Below, piece by piece: positions 6,974 through 15,068 of a stretch of DNA of 32,027 nt. The notes beneath the pieces are model-generated. The model was not told where the DNA came from. It ran no database searches and saw only the letters and a list, made by a program, of their open reading frames with translations. Made by a program: the position numbers and the translations under genes. Each line of letters begins with the position of its first letter. Position 1 is the stretch's first letter. The stretch covers positions 1-32,027 of the forward strand of contig JALHNL010000030.1 of the NCBI GenBank assembly GCA_022843545.1, written 5' to 3'. Source of the DNA: Phycisphaerales bacterium. GTDB lineage: Bacteria > Planctomycetota > Phycisphaerae > Phycisphaerales > UBA1924.

Positions 6974-8575
6974 ATGCCCAACCAGCCGACCGACGGTCAC
7001 CATCCCGCCCAGACTCCGCCCCCCCACCCGCCGCAGGCCCCCGCGCCCGCCGACTCGGCGCAGCAGAACTGGGCCAGCGTGCCCGCCGATGTGAAGGACG
7101 ACGTCTTCGAGTCCAAGCAGACGTTTGAGGACCTGGGCCTGCGCGGGAGCGTGCTCAAGGGTCTCAAGGAACTCGGCTTCGTCCACCCCACCAAGATCCA
7201 GTCCATGCTCATCCCGGCCATCCTGGAGGGCAAGGACGTGCTGGGCCAGGCCAAGACCGGCACGGGCAAGACCGCCGCCTTCGGCCTGCCCATCCTGCAC
7301 AAGGCCGACAAGGACGTGCCGTTCGGGGCTCTGGTCCTGGTCCCCACCCGTGAACTGTGCCTCCAGGTGGCCCGCGAGATCAACGACCTGGGCCAGGCCA
7401 CGCCCATCCGCGCGCTCTCGGTCTATGGCGGCGAGCGCATCAAGTCGCAGGTTGACGCGCTGGCCAAGGGGCCGCAGATCATCGTCAGCACACCCGGACG
7501 CCTGATGGACATGGTCGAGCGCGGGCACCTGCACCTCAACAACGTCAAGTTCGCCGTGCTCGACGAAGTCGACCGGATGCTCGACATCGGCTTCCGCGAC
7601 GACATCCGGCGGATCCTCAGCAAGTGCCCGCCGCCCGGGCCCGGGGGGCGTCAGACGATCTTCGTCTCGGCCACGATCAGCCACGAGATCGAAGGCCTGG
7701 CCCGCAGGCACAGCCACGAGGCGCAGAAGGTCATCGCGATCACCAAGGGCGCGCTCACCACCGCCCTGGTCAAGCAGTTCTACCTCGCGGTCAACCCCTG
7801 GGACAAGCGCCGCCTGCTCCTCCACCTTCTCACCCACGAGGAGCCCGCGCTCACCGTCGTCTTCTGCCGCATGAAGCGCACCGTCGATGAGGTCTGCAAG
7901 TATCTCATGCAGCACAAGGTCGACGCCCACGCCATGCACGGCGACATGATGCAGAACAAGCGCAACCGCGTGATCGACCGGCTGCACAAGGGCGACCTGG
8001 CGGTGCTGGTCGCCAGCGACCTGGCCAGCCGCGGGCTGGACATCGAGGGCATCACCCACGTCATCAACTACGACCTGCCCGAGGACCCGGAGGTCTACGT
8101 CCACCGCATCGGACGCACCGCCCGCATCGGGCGCGAGGGCGTCGCCTGGACGTTCGTGACGCCCGAGCAGGGCGAGATGCTCACGAACATCGAGATGCTG
8201 ATCAACATGGAAGTCCCCAAGCTGGACTACCCGGACTTCAAGCCCTCGGCCGGCCGCTTCGGCGACGGCGCGCCCGGTGGCCCCAGCGTGTCGCGCGAGC
8301 CCAAGCCCGCGCCGGTCAACCGCTACGCCGCAACGGTGAACCCCACGCTCCCCGTCGCCGCCACCGCCGCCAGCCCCGCCGCGCCGGGTGTCCCGGCCAA
8401 GCCCGCCGTCGGGCCCGACCCGTCCAAGTTCCCGGGCGGGATCGTGCCGACCAAACTGCCCCCCAAGAGGATGTTCGGGCGTGTGAAGACGAACTTCGGT
8501 ATCCGTGAGGCGGGGGGGGGGGGCGCACCCAGCGAGCCACCGCCCGCACCCAACCCGCCGAGTTCAGCGAACTGA
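6974..8575 (+). CDS. DEAD-box-type RNA helicase (DEVD variant)
   Basis: The 533-residue protein has a Pro-rich N-terminus of about 45 residues, then the helicase core: Q motif region (FEDLGLRGSVLKGLKELGFVHPTKIQ), motif I AKTGTGKT (93-100), PTRELCLQ, STPGR, motif II DEVD (197-200), motif III SAT (232-234), and HRIGRTARIGR of motif VI. Motif II has Val in place of Ala. Such enzymes unwind short RNA duplexes in ribosome assembly and mRNA decay. After about residue 430 there is a Pro/Ala-rich, probably disordered tail that contains a 12-G tract. The start at 6974 follows a T-rich stretch without a good Shine-Dalgarno. Confidence 0.95.
   Translation: MPNQPTDGHHPAQTPPPHPPQAPAPADSAQQNWASVPADVKDDVFESKQTFEDLGLRGSVLKGLKELGFVHPTKIQSMLIPAILEGKDVLGQAKTGTGKTAAFGLPILHKADKDVPFGALVLVPTRELCLQVAREINDLGQATPIRALSVYGGERIKSQVDALAKGPQIIVSTPGRLMDMVERGHLHLNNVKFAVLDEVDRMLDIGFRDDIRRILSKCPPPGPGGRQTIFVSATISHEIEGLARRHSHEAQKVIAITKGALTTALVKQFYLAVNPWDKRRLLLHLLTHEEPALTVVFCRMKRTVDEVCKYLMQHKVDAHAMHGDMMQNKRNRVIDRLHKGDLAVLVASDLASRGLDIEGITHVINYDLPEDPEVYVHRIGRTARIGREGVAWTFVTPEQGEMLTNIEMLINMEVPKLDYPDFKPSAGRFGDGAPGGPSVSREPKPAPVNRYAATVNPTLPVAATAASPAAPGVPAKPAVGPDPSKFPGGIVPTKLPPKRMFGRVKTNFGIREAGGGGAPSEPPPAPNPPSSAN
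8512..8523 (+). repeat. homopolymer of 12 G inside the helicase gene
   Basis: Twelve consecutive G bases encode four Gly residues near the C-terminus. Loss of one G would extend the frame to a stop at 8625-8627; gain of one would end it at 8580 with a different tail. Confidence 0.9.
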
Positions 8576-8657
8576 TCTGAGACGCCGGCATCGAACTCAG
8601 CAACGGCTGGGGCCGGACCCGGTATAACACCCGAACACCCCTCCCGAGGAGTCTGTC

Positions 8658-10052
8658 ATGAATCGTTGGATCGCACGCGTCGGAGTGTCCGCCCTGTCGT
8701 TGTTCGTCTTCGCGGGCGCCCCCGTGGCCGCGATGGAGCCCGAGGCCAAGGCCCCCGAGGCCGCCAAGGGCGAGGCTCAGAAGGCCCCCGAGGCCAAGCT
8801 GGACAAGGCCGCGTTGGACCGGCTGAAGGCGATGACCGACTTCTACAAGGGCCTCAAGCACTTCAGCGTCACCACCACCGCCGAGATGAAGGGCATGCCC
8901 GGCGAGGGCAAGAGCACCTCGTCGCTCGTGATGGCCAGCCCCAACAAGCTGCGGCTGGAGTCGGGCAAGGACGCCGCGAAGGACCAGCAGTTCCTGGTCG
9001 TCAGCGACGGCAAGGCCCTCCGCGCCTCGGGCGGCATGTACGGGCAGATGGGCTCGTACCTCGACCGCGAGGCCCCGGCCTCGTTCGATGACCTTGCGCA
9101 GGATCCCGACCTGATGATGGCCGCCATGTCGGGCGGGCCCGGCGCGATGCTCCCCATCATGCTCACCCGCGCGGACATGCTCGAGCAGATGACCAGCGAC
9201 ATGGAAGCCCTGTCCATGGGCGCGCCCGAAATGGTGGACGGCGTCGAGGTGCAGAAGTTCACCCTCACCGCCGAGGGCAGCACCGGGCACATGCTCATCC
9301 AGACCGGCGACAAGCCCTGGCTCCGCCGCATCGCCTTCACCGAGGGCGAGGGTGATGAGAAGATGAGCATGCAGCTCGACATGGCGTGGGCCGACGAGAA
9401 GCCCTCCGACACCGTGTTCGAGTTCAAGGCTCCCGAGGGCCTCAAGGCCGTCAAGGGCAGCCGCGAGATGTTCGGCGACATGGGCGGCGGCGCGGCGGCC
9501 GACGACCATGGCCACGGCCAGGCCCACGAAACCGTCGGCCAGGACGCCCCCGCGGTGAAGCTCCCCTACATCACCGGCGGCTCGGGCGAGTTTGACCTGT
9601 CCAAGCACAAGGACAAGGACGTCGTGATCCTGGACTTCTGGGCCACCTGGTGCGGGCCGTGCATCAAGGGCCTGCCGATCGTCACCAAGGTCGCCGACGC
9701 GTTCAAGGACAAGAACGTCGTGTTCTACGCCGTGAACGTGGGCGAGGAGCCCGAGAAGGTCAAGGCGTTCATGGAGAAGAAGACCTGGGGCTTCACCGCC
9801 GTGTCCGACCAGGACAACAAGTTGAGCGAGAAGTACAAGGTCGAGGGCATCCCCCACACCGTGATCATCGACAAGAAGGGCGTGATCCGCCAGGTCCACG
9901 TCGGGCTCATCCCGAACCTCGAGAAGCAGTTGACGCTGGAGCTCGAGGCCGTGCTCGCCGGCAAGGACCCGCTCCACGCCGGGCACAACCATGCCGAGGG
10001 CGAGGGCCACGGCGAGAAGAAGGACGAGAAGAAGACCGAAGAGAAGAAGTAA
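8658..10052 (+). CDS. secreted thioredoxin-fold protein with N-terminal lipoprotein-carrier-like domain
   Basis: The 464-residue protein has a signal peptide (residues 1-25, ending APVAA), a charged Ala/Glu/Lys linker, then about 220 residues (roughly 45-285) resembling the DUF2092/LolA-like beta domain that senses outer-surface lipids. A TlpA/ResA-like thioredoxin domain follows, with WCGPC at 331-335, a cis-Pro loop (VEGIPHTVIIDKKG) and a His/Glu/Lys-rich tail. The fused thioredoxin suggests an extracytoplasmic thiol-disulfide reductase. The N-terminal domain call is weaker than the thioredoxin call. GAGGAG a few bases upstream supports the start; TATAAC at 8623-8628 could be a -10 box. A strong terminator follows. 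Confidence 0.88.
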   Translation: MNRWIARVGVSALSLFVFAGAPVAAMEPEAKAPEAAKGEAQKAPEAKLDKAALDRLKAMTDFYKGLKHFSVTTTAEMKGMPGEGKSTSSLVMASPNKLRLESGKDAAKDQQFLVVSDGKALRASGGMYGQMGSYLDREAPASFDDLAQDPDLMMAAMSGGPGAMLPIMLTRADMLEQMTSDMEALSMGAPEMVDGVEVQKFTLTAEGSTGHMLIQTGDKPWLRRIAFTEGEGDEKMSMQLDMAWADEKPSDTVFEFKAPEGLKAVKGSREMFGDMGGGAAADDHGHGQAHETVGQDAPAVKLPYITGGSGEFDLSKHKDKDVVILDFWATWCGPCIKGLPIVTKVADAFKDKNVVFYAVNVGEEPEKVKAFMEKKTWGFTAVSDQDNKLSEKYKVEGIPHTVIIDKKGVIRQVHVGLIPNLEKQLTLELEAVLAGKDPLHAGHNHAEGEGHGEKKDEKKTEEKK

Positions 10053-10086
10053 ACCGCTCTCGGGCGGCAGCGCACGACACACTCAC

Positions 10087-10121
10087 GCGGGCGGGCTCAC
10101 GGGCCCGCCCGCTTTGTTTTT
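10087..10121 (+). terminator. intrinsic terminator after the thioredoxin gene
   Basis: GCGGGCGGGC (10087-10096) and GCCCGCCCGC (10103-10112) form a perfect 10-bp stem with a 6-base loop, followed by TTTGTTTTT. It lies 35 bases after the stop and ends 8 bases before the 3' end of the convergent epimerase gene. Confidence 0.92.
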
Positions 10122-10129
10122 CCCGCGCA

Positions 10130-11128
10130 TCAGGCGATCTTGTCCACGCCGCCCATCTCGCGCACCCACGCCGCCAGGCGCGCCATGCCCTCGTCGAGCG
10201 TCACCGTGGGCTGATAGCCCAGGTCTTCTCGGGCCCGTGTCGCGATGAACACCCGCGAGGTCTGCGCCGTTCGCGCGCCGAAAAACGCCAGCGGCACCGT
10301 CACGCCCAGCAGCGTCGCCACCTGGTCGATCACGAACCCCATGTTCTCCGCGATCACCCGGGGCACACGCGTGAAGCGCGGCTTGAGCCCCGCCGCGGTC
10401 ATCTGGCGCGACAGCAGTTCGCGCCCCGCGATCCGGAAGCCGTCGACGATCAGATACGTCCGCCCCGGCGCGGCGGGTGCGGTCAGCGCGCGCGCAGTCA
10501 CGTCCACGATGTGGTCGATGTACGTGGTGGCCTCGATCGCGGTGCCGTCGCCGCAAAGCGGGATGCCCAGTGGCGACCGGGTGAGTTTGGCCATGATGGG
10601 CAGGATCGTGGTGTCGCCCGGGCCCCACACCACGGCGGGGCGCAGGCTGGTGACTTCCAGGCCCGCGCCGTTCTCGCTCAGCGCCGCCTGCTCGCCCTGG
10701 GCTTTGGTGCGCGAGTACGGGTCCACGAACCGCACGGGGTAGGGCTGGTCGTCGGTGGCGTTGATGAGGTCGCGCCCGCCGAAGAGCACGGCCTGCGAGG
10801 CGATGTTCAACACGCGCCGAGCGCCGGCGGCCCGCGCCGCGCGGGTCACGTTGATGGTGCCCTGAATGTGGACGGCTTCAAAGACGCGCACGGGCGCCGG
10901 GCGGGGCACGCCCGCCGCGTGGATCACCGCGTCGCACCCCGCGGCGGCCCGCTCCACGCTCATCGCGTCGGTGACATCGCCGGGGGCCACAGCGGCGCCG
11001 AGCCGGGCCAAGTGGTCGGCGCGGCGCGGATTGCGCGCCAGCGCGGTCACGCCGTGACCATCCGCCAAGAGGCGGCGCGCCACCGCGCCGCCGATGAACC
11101 CCGTCGCCCCGGTGATGAGCACTCGCAT
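10130..11128 (-). CDS. NAD-dependent epimerase/dehydratase (extended SDR family)
   Basis: The 332-residue protein opens with MRVLITGATGFIGG, the GxxGxxG dinucleotide motif of extended short-chain dehydrogenases, and has the catalytic YxxxK pair at Tyr138 and Lys142 (PYSRTK). The overall pattern is close to the 3-beta-hydroxysteroid dehydrogenase/dihydroflavonol reductase-like branch; the substrate is not readable. ATG at 11128 has AAAGGA five bases before it. A GTG at 11146 overlaps the stop of the upstream amidohydrolase as GTGA, so the two genes are probably one transcript with translational coupling, and the longer start remains possible. Confidence 0.88.
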   Translation of the reverse strand: MRVLITGATGFIGGAVARRLLADGHGVTALARNPRRADHLARLGAAVAPGDVTDAMSVERAAAGCDAVIHAAGVPRPAPVRVFEAVHIQGTINVTRAARAAGARRVLNIASQAVLFGGRDLINATDDQPYPVRFVDPYSRTKAQGEQAALSENGAGLEVTSLRPAVVWGPGDTTILPIMAKLTRSPLGIPLCGDGTAIEATTYIDHIVDVTARALTAPAAPGRTYLIVDGFRIAGRELLSRQMTAAGLKPRFTRVPRVIAENMGFVIDQVATLLGVTVPLAFFGARTAQTSRVFIATRAREDLGYQPTVTLDEGMARLAAWVREMGGVDKIA

Positions 11129-11142
11129 CGGCGTCCTTTGCC

Positions 11143-12363
11143 TCACGCCGCCGGCACGCCCGCGAGGCGCACGAACATCTCCACGCCGGTGGGGATGGCG
11201 TCGTCGTTGAAATCGAAGTCGGGCTGGTGCAGGGTGGGGAAGCGATCCTGCCCCGGGCGCTTGAGCCCGAGCCAGAAGAAGACGGCGGGCACGCGCTGCG
11301 CGTAGTACGAGAAGTCCTCGCCGCCCATGGTGGGGTGCGCCACCTGCGCGACGCGCTCGTCGCCCAGCGTGCGGCGCGCCAGATCAAACCATGCCTCGGT
11401 GTGCGCCGGATCGTTGAACGTGACGGGGTAGCCGGGGTCGAGCGTCACCTCCGCCTCGCAGCCCAGCGCCCGCGCCGTGTTCTCCGCGATCTCGCGCACG
11501 CGCCTTCGCGCCAGTTCGCGCGTCTGCGGCGTCAGCGACCGGATCGTGCCCATCATGTGCACCCGCTCGGGGATCACGTTCGTCGCGCTGCCCGCGTGGA
11601 TCATCCCCAGCGAGACCACCACCGCGTCGGCGGGGCCCACGTTGCGGCTCACCACCGTCTGCAGCGCGACGATGATGTGCCCCGCCGCGGTGATCGCGTC
11701 GCGCCCGTAATGCGGATACGCGCCGTGGCACTGCACGCCGCGCACGGTGATGTCGATCTCATCGGTGCTCGCCAGCAGCGGGCCGGGGCGCGAGGCCACG
11801 GTGCCCAGGGCGTAGTCGGGCCCGCCGTGCAGGCCGTACATCCGCTCCACCCTCGGCCCGATCACCGCGCCATCGAGCACGCCCTCCTGGCACAGCCGAT
11901 CAGCCCCGCCGCCGCCCTCTTCCGCCGGCTGAAAGACCAGCGTGACGGGCCGCGGGCGGTGGATCTTGCTCAGCACGCGGGCCGCGCCAAGCAGGATCGC
12001 GGTGTGCCCGTCGTGCCCGCAAGCGTGCATGACGCCGGGCGTGCGCGAGGCGTAGGGCACGCCGGTCTGCTCGTCGATGGGCAGCGCGTCCATGTCGGCG
12101 CGCAGGCCGATCGCGCCGCCGCCCGAGCCGTCGCTCGCCGGCAGATGGGCGACCACGCCCGTCCCCCCGGCCAGACCGGCCTTGAAGGCGATGCCGAGCT
12201 TGCCCAGTTCTTCCTGCACGCGGCGCGAGGTCCGCTGCTCCTGATACGCCAGTTCCGGATGCGCGTGCAGGTCGCGGCGAAAGTCGCGGAGCCCGGGCAA
12301 CTCCTGCGCAATAAGACCGCGTAGTGCGGCCGCGGATGTGGCGCTGAGGGTCGGAGAGGACAT
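11143..12363 (-). CDS. M20 family metallo-amidohydrolase (N-acyl amino acid amidohydrolase type)
   Basis: The 406-residue protein follows the M20D pattern: RRDLHAHPELAYQE near the start, RADMDALPIDE around 88-98, the metal-binding HACGHDGH at 113-120, the catalytic/metal acidic pair EEGGGGA at 148-154, a dimerisation domain, and GGEDFSYY near the C-terminus. Relatives hydrolyse N-acyl or indole-acyl amino acids and similar amides. ATG at 12363 is preferred to an upstream in-frame start because the family core begins about 15 residues later. It is the first gene of a pair with the epimerase. Its 5' end borders the toxin island. Confidence 0.93.
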   Translation of the reverse strand: MSSPTLSATSAAALRGLIAQELPGLRDFRRDLHAHPELAYQEQRTSRRVQEELGKLGIAFKAGLAGGTGVVAHLPASDGSGGGAIGLRADMDALPIDEQTGVPYASRTPGVMHACGHDGHTAILLGAARVLSKIHRPRPVTLVFQPAEEGGGGADRLCQEGVLDGAVIGPRVERMYGLHGGPDYALGTVASRPGPLLASTDEIDITVRGVQCHGAYPHYGRDAITAAGHIIVALQTVVSRNVGPADAVVVSLGMIHAGSATNVIPERVHMMGTIRSLTPQTRELARRRVREIAENTARALGCEAEVTLDPGYPVTFNDPAHTEAWFDLARRTLGDERVAQVAHPTMGGEDFSYYAQRVPAVFFWLGLKRPGQDRFPTLHQPDFDFNDDAIPTGVEMFVRLAGVPAA

Positions 12364-12644
12364 GGGGGGAGGGTATGCGGAAGGGCCCGAGGACCGCCGG
12401 CGCGGCGATGATCGGCCTGGTGGCAACAAAGTCCTCTCCCCCCCCACCGCTTCGCGGACCGCCGATACGCGAACTCTTTGAAGCCCATCCATGCTTCTGA
12501 GTTCGGGGGCGAAGCAGGACACCGAAGCCCTCGCCCAAGGCCGCTAGGAATCCAGTGGTACGCGATACGGGGCACGATGCTGGTCGGCGTAGACTTCAAT
12601 GTCACCTTGCAAAACATTATGGGAATACTGAAGTAACTTCCGCG
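12364..12644. other. junction between backbone and toxin island
   Basis: This 281-base gap has no convincing gene. It includes a C-rich tract at about 12438-12445, and a plus-strand frame that stays open to a stop at 12628-12630 ending GTMLVGVDFNVTLQNIMGILK. The last 70 bases are visibly richer in A and T than the backbone. The open frame could be the tail of a lost toxin belonging to the next immunity gene, but it has no recognisable domain. Confidence 0.35.
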
Positions 12645-13181
12645 ATGGCCATCTACCACAGCATGTCGATGGATCGCCCCGGCAGGCGCCTCTCGCCGGC
12701 GGCGATCCGCCGCGCAAAGGCGGCGCTGGGGGTGAAGTTCCCGCCTGACTACCGGCGGTTTCTGCTCGTCCACAATAGTGGCAAGCCGAGGGAATGCTAC
12801 TTTGTGCTGCGAGCAGGCAAAGAACGACAAATCGTTTGGGTAGCCGATTTCTGCCAGATCAATTCCTCGAAGATCGATGCGCTGAGTCTGCGCGGGCAGC
12901 GTGCGATGCTGTCGCGGTATGCTGCGGAGGGCGAAGCCGTTCCAGCCGGCTGCTTCGCTTGCGGCTCCACGGGAGGTGGTTGCAGCATCTTGCTGTACAC
13001 GCTGGGCCCACGGCGTGGCCAGGTCTGGCTAAAGGACTGGGACCTTCTCCCCGACGCGTCCGGCTCGACGTCCAAGCCGACCGATGCGATGTTCAAGCTC
13101 GCGCCGTCATTCCAGAAGTTTGTCGAGAGGTTGTGCTCGCAGGAGGAGGCTGAGAGGCGAGCTACCCAAGTCAGGCGGTAG
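12645..13181 (+). CDS. SUKH (SMI1/KNR4) family immunity-type protein
   Basis: The 178-residue protein shows the SUKH N-terminal pattern: SPAAIRRAKAALGVKFPPDYRRFLLVHNSGKP, an alpha-helix followed by xFPxDYxxFLLxxNxG. SUKH proteins act as cytoplasmic antidotes to contact-dependent and polymorphic toxins. Its place at the left end of a series of RHS tips and immunity genes fits that role. ATG at 12645 was chosen because an upstream in-frame start would add a sequence unlike the family. No intact toxin domain lies immediately before it, so its partner seems lost. Confidence 0.85.
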   Translation: MAIYHSMSMDRPGRRLSPAAIRRAKAALGVKFPPDYRRFLLVHNSGKPRECYFVLRAGKERQIVWVADFCQINSSKIDALSLRGQRAMLSRYAAEGEAVPAGCFACGSTGGGCSILLYTLGPRRGQVWLKDWDLLPDASGSTSKPTDAMFKLAPSFQKFVERLCSQEEAERRATQVRR

Positions 13182-13361
13182 ACCGGTACGGAAGCTACCA
13201 ACGCGTCGTACGCTGAACCAACCAGACTCGGAAAGTTCATGGCCGAGAACCCCTCCATCTGCTACGACTCGGCCGGCCGCCAGAAGACGCTGTGGAACGG
13301 CATGCGTCACCACGTGAAGAAGAACCGGCGTGGGCACTACGACTTCCCCATGCCGCGGTGA
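13182..13361 (+). pseudogene. toxin tail fragment before the Imm11 gene
   Basis: The frame directly after the SUKH stop stays open for 59 codons and ends at TGA 13359-13361, only 12 bases before the Imm11 start. From ATG 13239 it reads 40 residues with a basic, His-rich end (GMRHHVKKNRRGHYDFPMPR). The position, immediately upstream of an immunity gene with a strong Shine-Dalgarno, is where the C-terminus of a toxin should be. No family can be named. It may be translated as a 40-residue peptide or be an untranslated remnant. Confidence 0.45.
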
Positions 13362-13373
13362 ACAGGAGGTCAC

Positions 13374-14078
13374 TTGAAGTATTGGGCGCTGGAGCACGGC
13401 GAACGTGCGAACTTCTCCTTCATCGAGCCCAAGGGGATTCTGATCGGGCCGATCGCTTGGCGGCTGCGCACGCAGTGCTCGCCTGAGGAGGTTGGGTGGC
13501 CGGACCCCCCGCCGGTTTACCGGGCGAGTTGCCCGCTCAAACGTGGCGTGACTGACTATCCGAGCCTGGTTCGCCCGAGCGAAGTGGTGTCCGACCGTCT
13601 TCGCCTGTTCCTGGAGGTCGAAGCGCCGGGCTGCTGTGAGTTCGTCCGCGTCCTCGTGCAAGACGAGTCCGGCCGGGACACCGGCGTGTACTGGGCCATC
13701 AAGTGGCCGCGCACCATCGACTGTCTGGCCGAGGAGTCGTTCGACAAGGACGAGAACGGGGAGTATGTTCTGTATGACCACGGTGATCGCCGTGTGCAGT
13801 ACCCGATCATCGATGTGCATCGCATCCCCGCCCGCGACCAAATCGGCATCATCCGCGGCTACGAGCCGATGGTGCTGATCAGCAACGATCTCCGCCTGAA
13901 ACTGAAGAAGGCCGGCTTCACCGGCTTGCGATTCGATCGCATCGCCGTCTACGACGACCCGGACCGCATCCCGTTCAACCCGCCGGACCGATCCAGGCCC
14001 AAGGGCGAAATCCCGTTGATCCCCAAGGTCGCTCGGCATGGCCGGGTGACGAAGAAGAAGACCAAGAAGAAGTCCTAG
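13374..14078 (+). CDS. Imm11 family (DUF1629) immunity protein
   Basis: The 234-residue protein matches the Imm11 layout: MKYWALEHGE at the start, VSDRLRLFLEVEAPGCCEFVRVLV in the middle, YWAIKWPRTIDCLAEES, and LISNDLRLKLKKAGFTGLRF near the C-terminus, with a Lys-rich tail. Imm11 proteins are predicted antidotes to nuclease-type polymorphic toxins. Translation most likely begins at TTG 13374, because AGGAGGT lies six bases upstream and the next residues match the family start. The partner toxin appears reduced to the fragment ending at 13361. Confidence 0.85.
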   Translation: MKYWALEHGERANFSFIEPKGILIGPIAWRLRTQCSPEEVGWPDPPPVYRASCPLKRGVTDYPSLVRPSEVVSDRLRLFLEVEAPGCCEFVRVLVQDESGRDTGVYWAIKWPRTIDCLAEESFDKDENGEYVLYDHGDRRVQYPIIDVHRIPARDQIGIIRGYEPMVLISNDLRLKLKKAGFTGLRFDRIAVYDDPDRIPFNPPDRSRPKGEIPLIPKVARHGRVTKKKTKKKS

Positions 14079-14444
14079 CGGGCATCGCGAATCGGCCCGC
14101 TGATCAAGGCGTACACCTACGACGGCGTGGGCCGGTTGGTGCGGACGCTGTCGCCGTGGCCGAGCCCGGAGGTCGCGTCGGCGGGGTACGTGCGCGGCGA
14201 GCGGTTCTACTACGACGGCTCGCGGCGGGTTCAGGAAGTGGTGGTCGATCCGATCGACACGCAGGCGGCAGGTGGCATTAAAGTCATAGGACGAGTCTAC
14301 CGTACCATCGAGAACTACCTCATTAAGCGTGGCACGCATCTTGACAACCAGAGTCAGAGCATGGCGCACAACCATCGATTCGCAAGGTGGGCCGAGGAGT
14401 GGGCTGAGTCCGCGGTGAAGCAGTTCGGCATCAAGATTCCCTGA
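14079..14444 (+). pseudogene. orphan RHS tip joined to an unrecognised C-terminal domain
   Basis: The frame continues from the Imm11 stop without its own clear start (a GTG exists at 14127). The first 64 codons are RHS repeat sequence: AYTYDGVGRLVRTLSPW, GERFYYDGSRRVQEVVVDP. After QAAGG, near 14270, the sequence changes to a 58-residue domain (IKVIGRVYRTIENY to VKQFGIKIP) with lower GC and no recognised family. It ends 20 bases before an immunity-type gene, so this is probably a displaced toxin C-terminal cassette. The usual RHS core between the repeat and the toxin is missing. Confidence 0.7.
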
Positions 14445-14464
14445 ACAGTCGTGAGGAGTATCCC

Positions 14465-15013
14465 ATGTCGTACAAGCCGAGGTATCTGGAGAAGCAGCGT
14501 GTGAGTCGTGGTCCTCGTAGCGTGGGGGAACTCTTCGCTATCAAGTTCCGAGGAATGGGCTATTTGTTTGGCCGCGTGGTGCGTGAGAACTGTGGGTACA
14601 ACGTCACGACCAAAGACCCTCGACTGTACTCAGAGCTTAAAGGAGTGTACCTGCTCTACGTGTACGCGGAGGTAGCCCAGACACTCGACACCGTGCCTTC
14701 ATTGTCACCCAAGCGTCTCATCACTCCCCCGATGCTTATGTTCGGATTCGGTTGGACGCTAGGGTACTTCCTGAAGATCCGCGTGGACGTGCTTACGGAG
14801 AGAGATGTTCTACGAGTTCATTGCTTTTATCGAACTGGACGCACCGTCGAAGACATTGAAAATGGGCGCCGGGCCAGTACGAGCTACTACAATGAACACG
14901 GCGAGCCGCTATCCCGAAGGTACAACCCCTGCCGCGAGATGGGCTACGAAGGCCTAGGGTCGTTCGAGAACGAGATAGCGAGAGCGTTCGGGCTCCCGCT
15001 GGTCGAATTCTAG
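14465..15013 (+). CDS. Imm26-like immunity protein
   Basis: The 182-residue protein begins MSYKPRYLEKQRV and then has SVGELFAIKFRGMGYLFGRVVREN, close to the GDxFAIPLxxGxYGxGRV start of Imm26-type immunity proteins, and a later LITPPMLMF segment also found in that group. The rest is less conserved. Base composition is lower in GC than the chromosome. GAGGAG lies eight bases upstream of ATG 14465. It directly follows the orphan tip ending at 14444, matching toxin-then-immunity order. The family call rests on these motifs only. Confidence 0.65.
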   Translation: MSYKPRYLEKQRVSRGPRSVGELFAIKFRGMGYLFGRVVRENCGYNVTTKDPRLYSELKGVYLLYVYAEVAQTLDTVPSLSPKRLITPPMLMFGFGWTLGYFLKIRVDVLTERDVLRVHCFYRTGRTVEDIENGRRASTSYYNEHGEPLSRRYNPCREMGYEGLGSFENEIARAFGLPLVEF

Positions 15014-15068
15014 TGACTGAGGGTGACGAGTGGCGCGGCATTGGGCGGGTCGCCGTCCCGTGCGGTAG

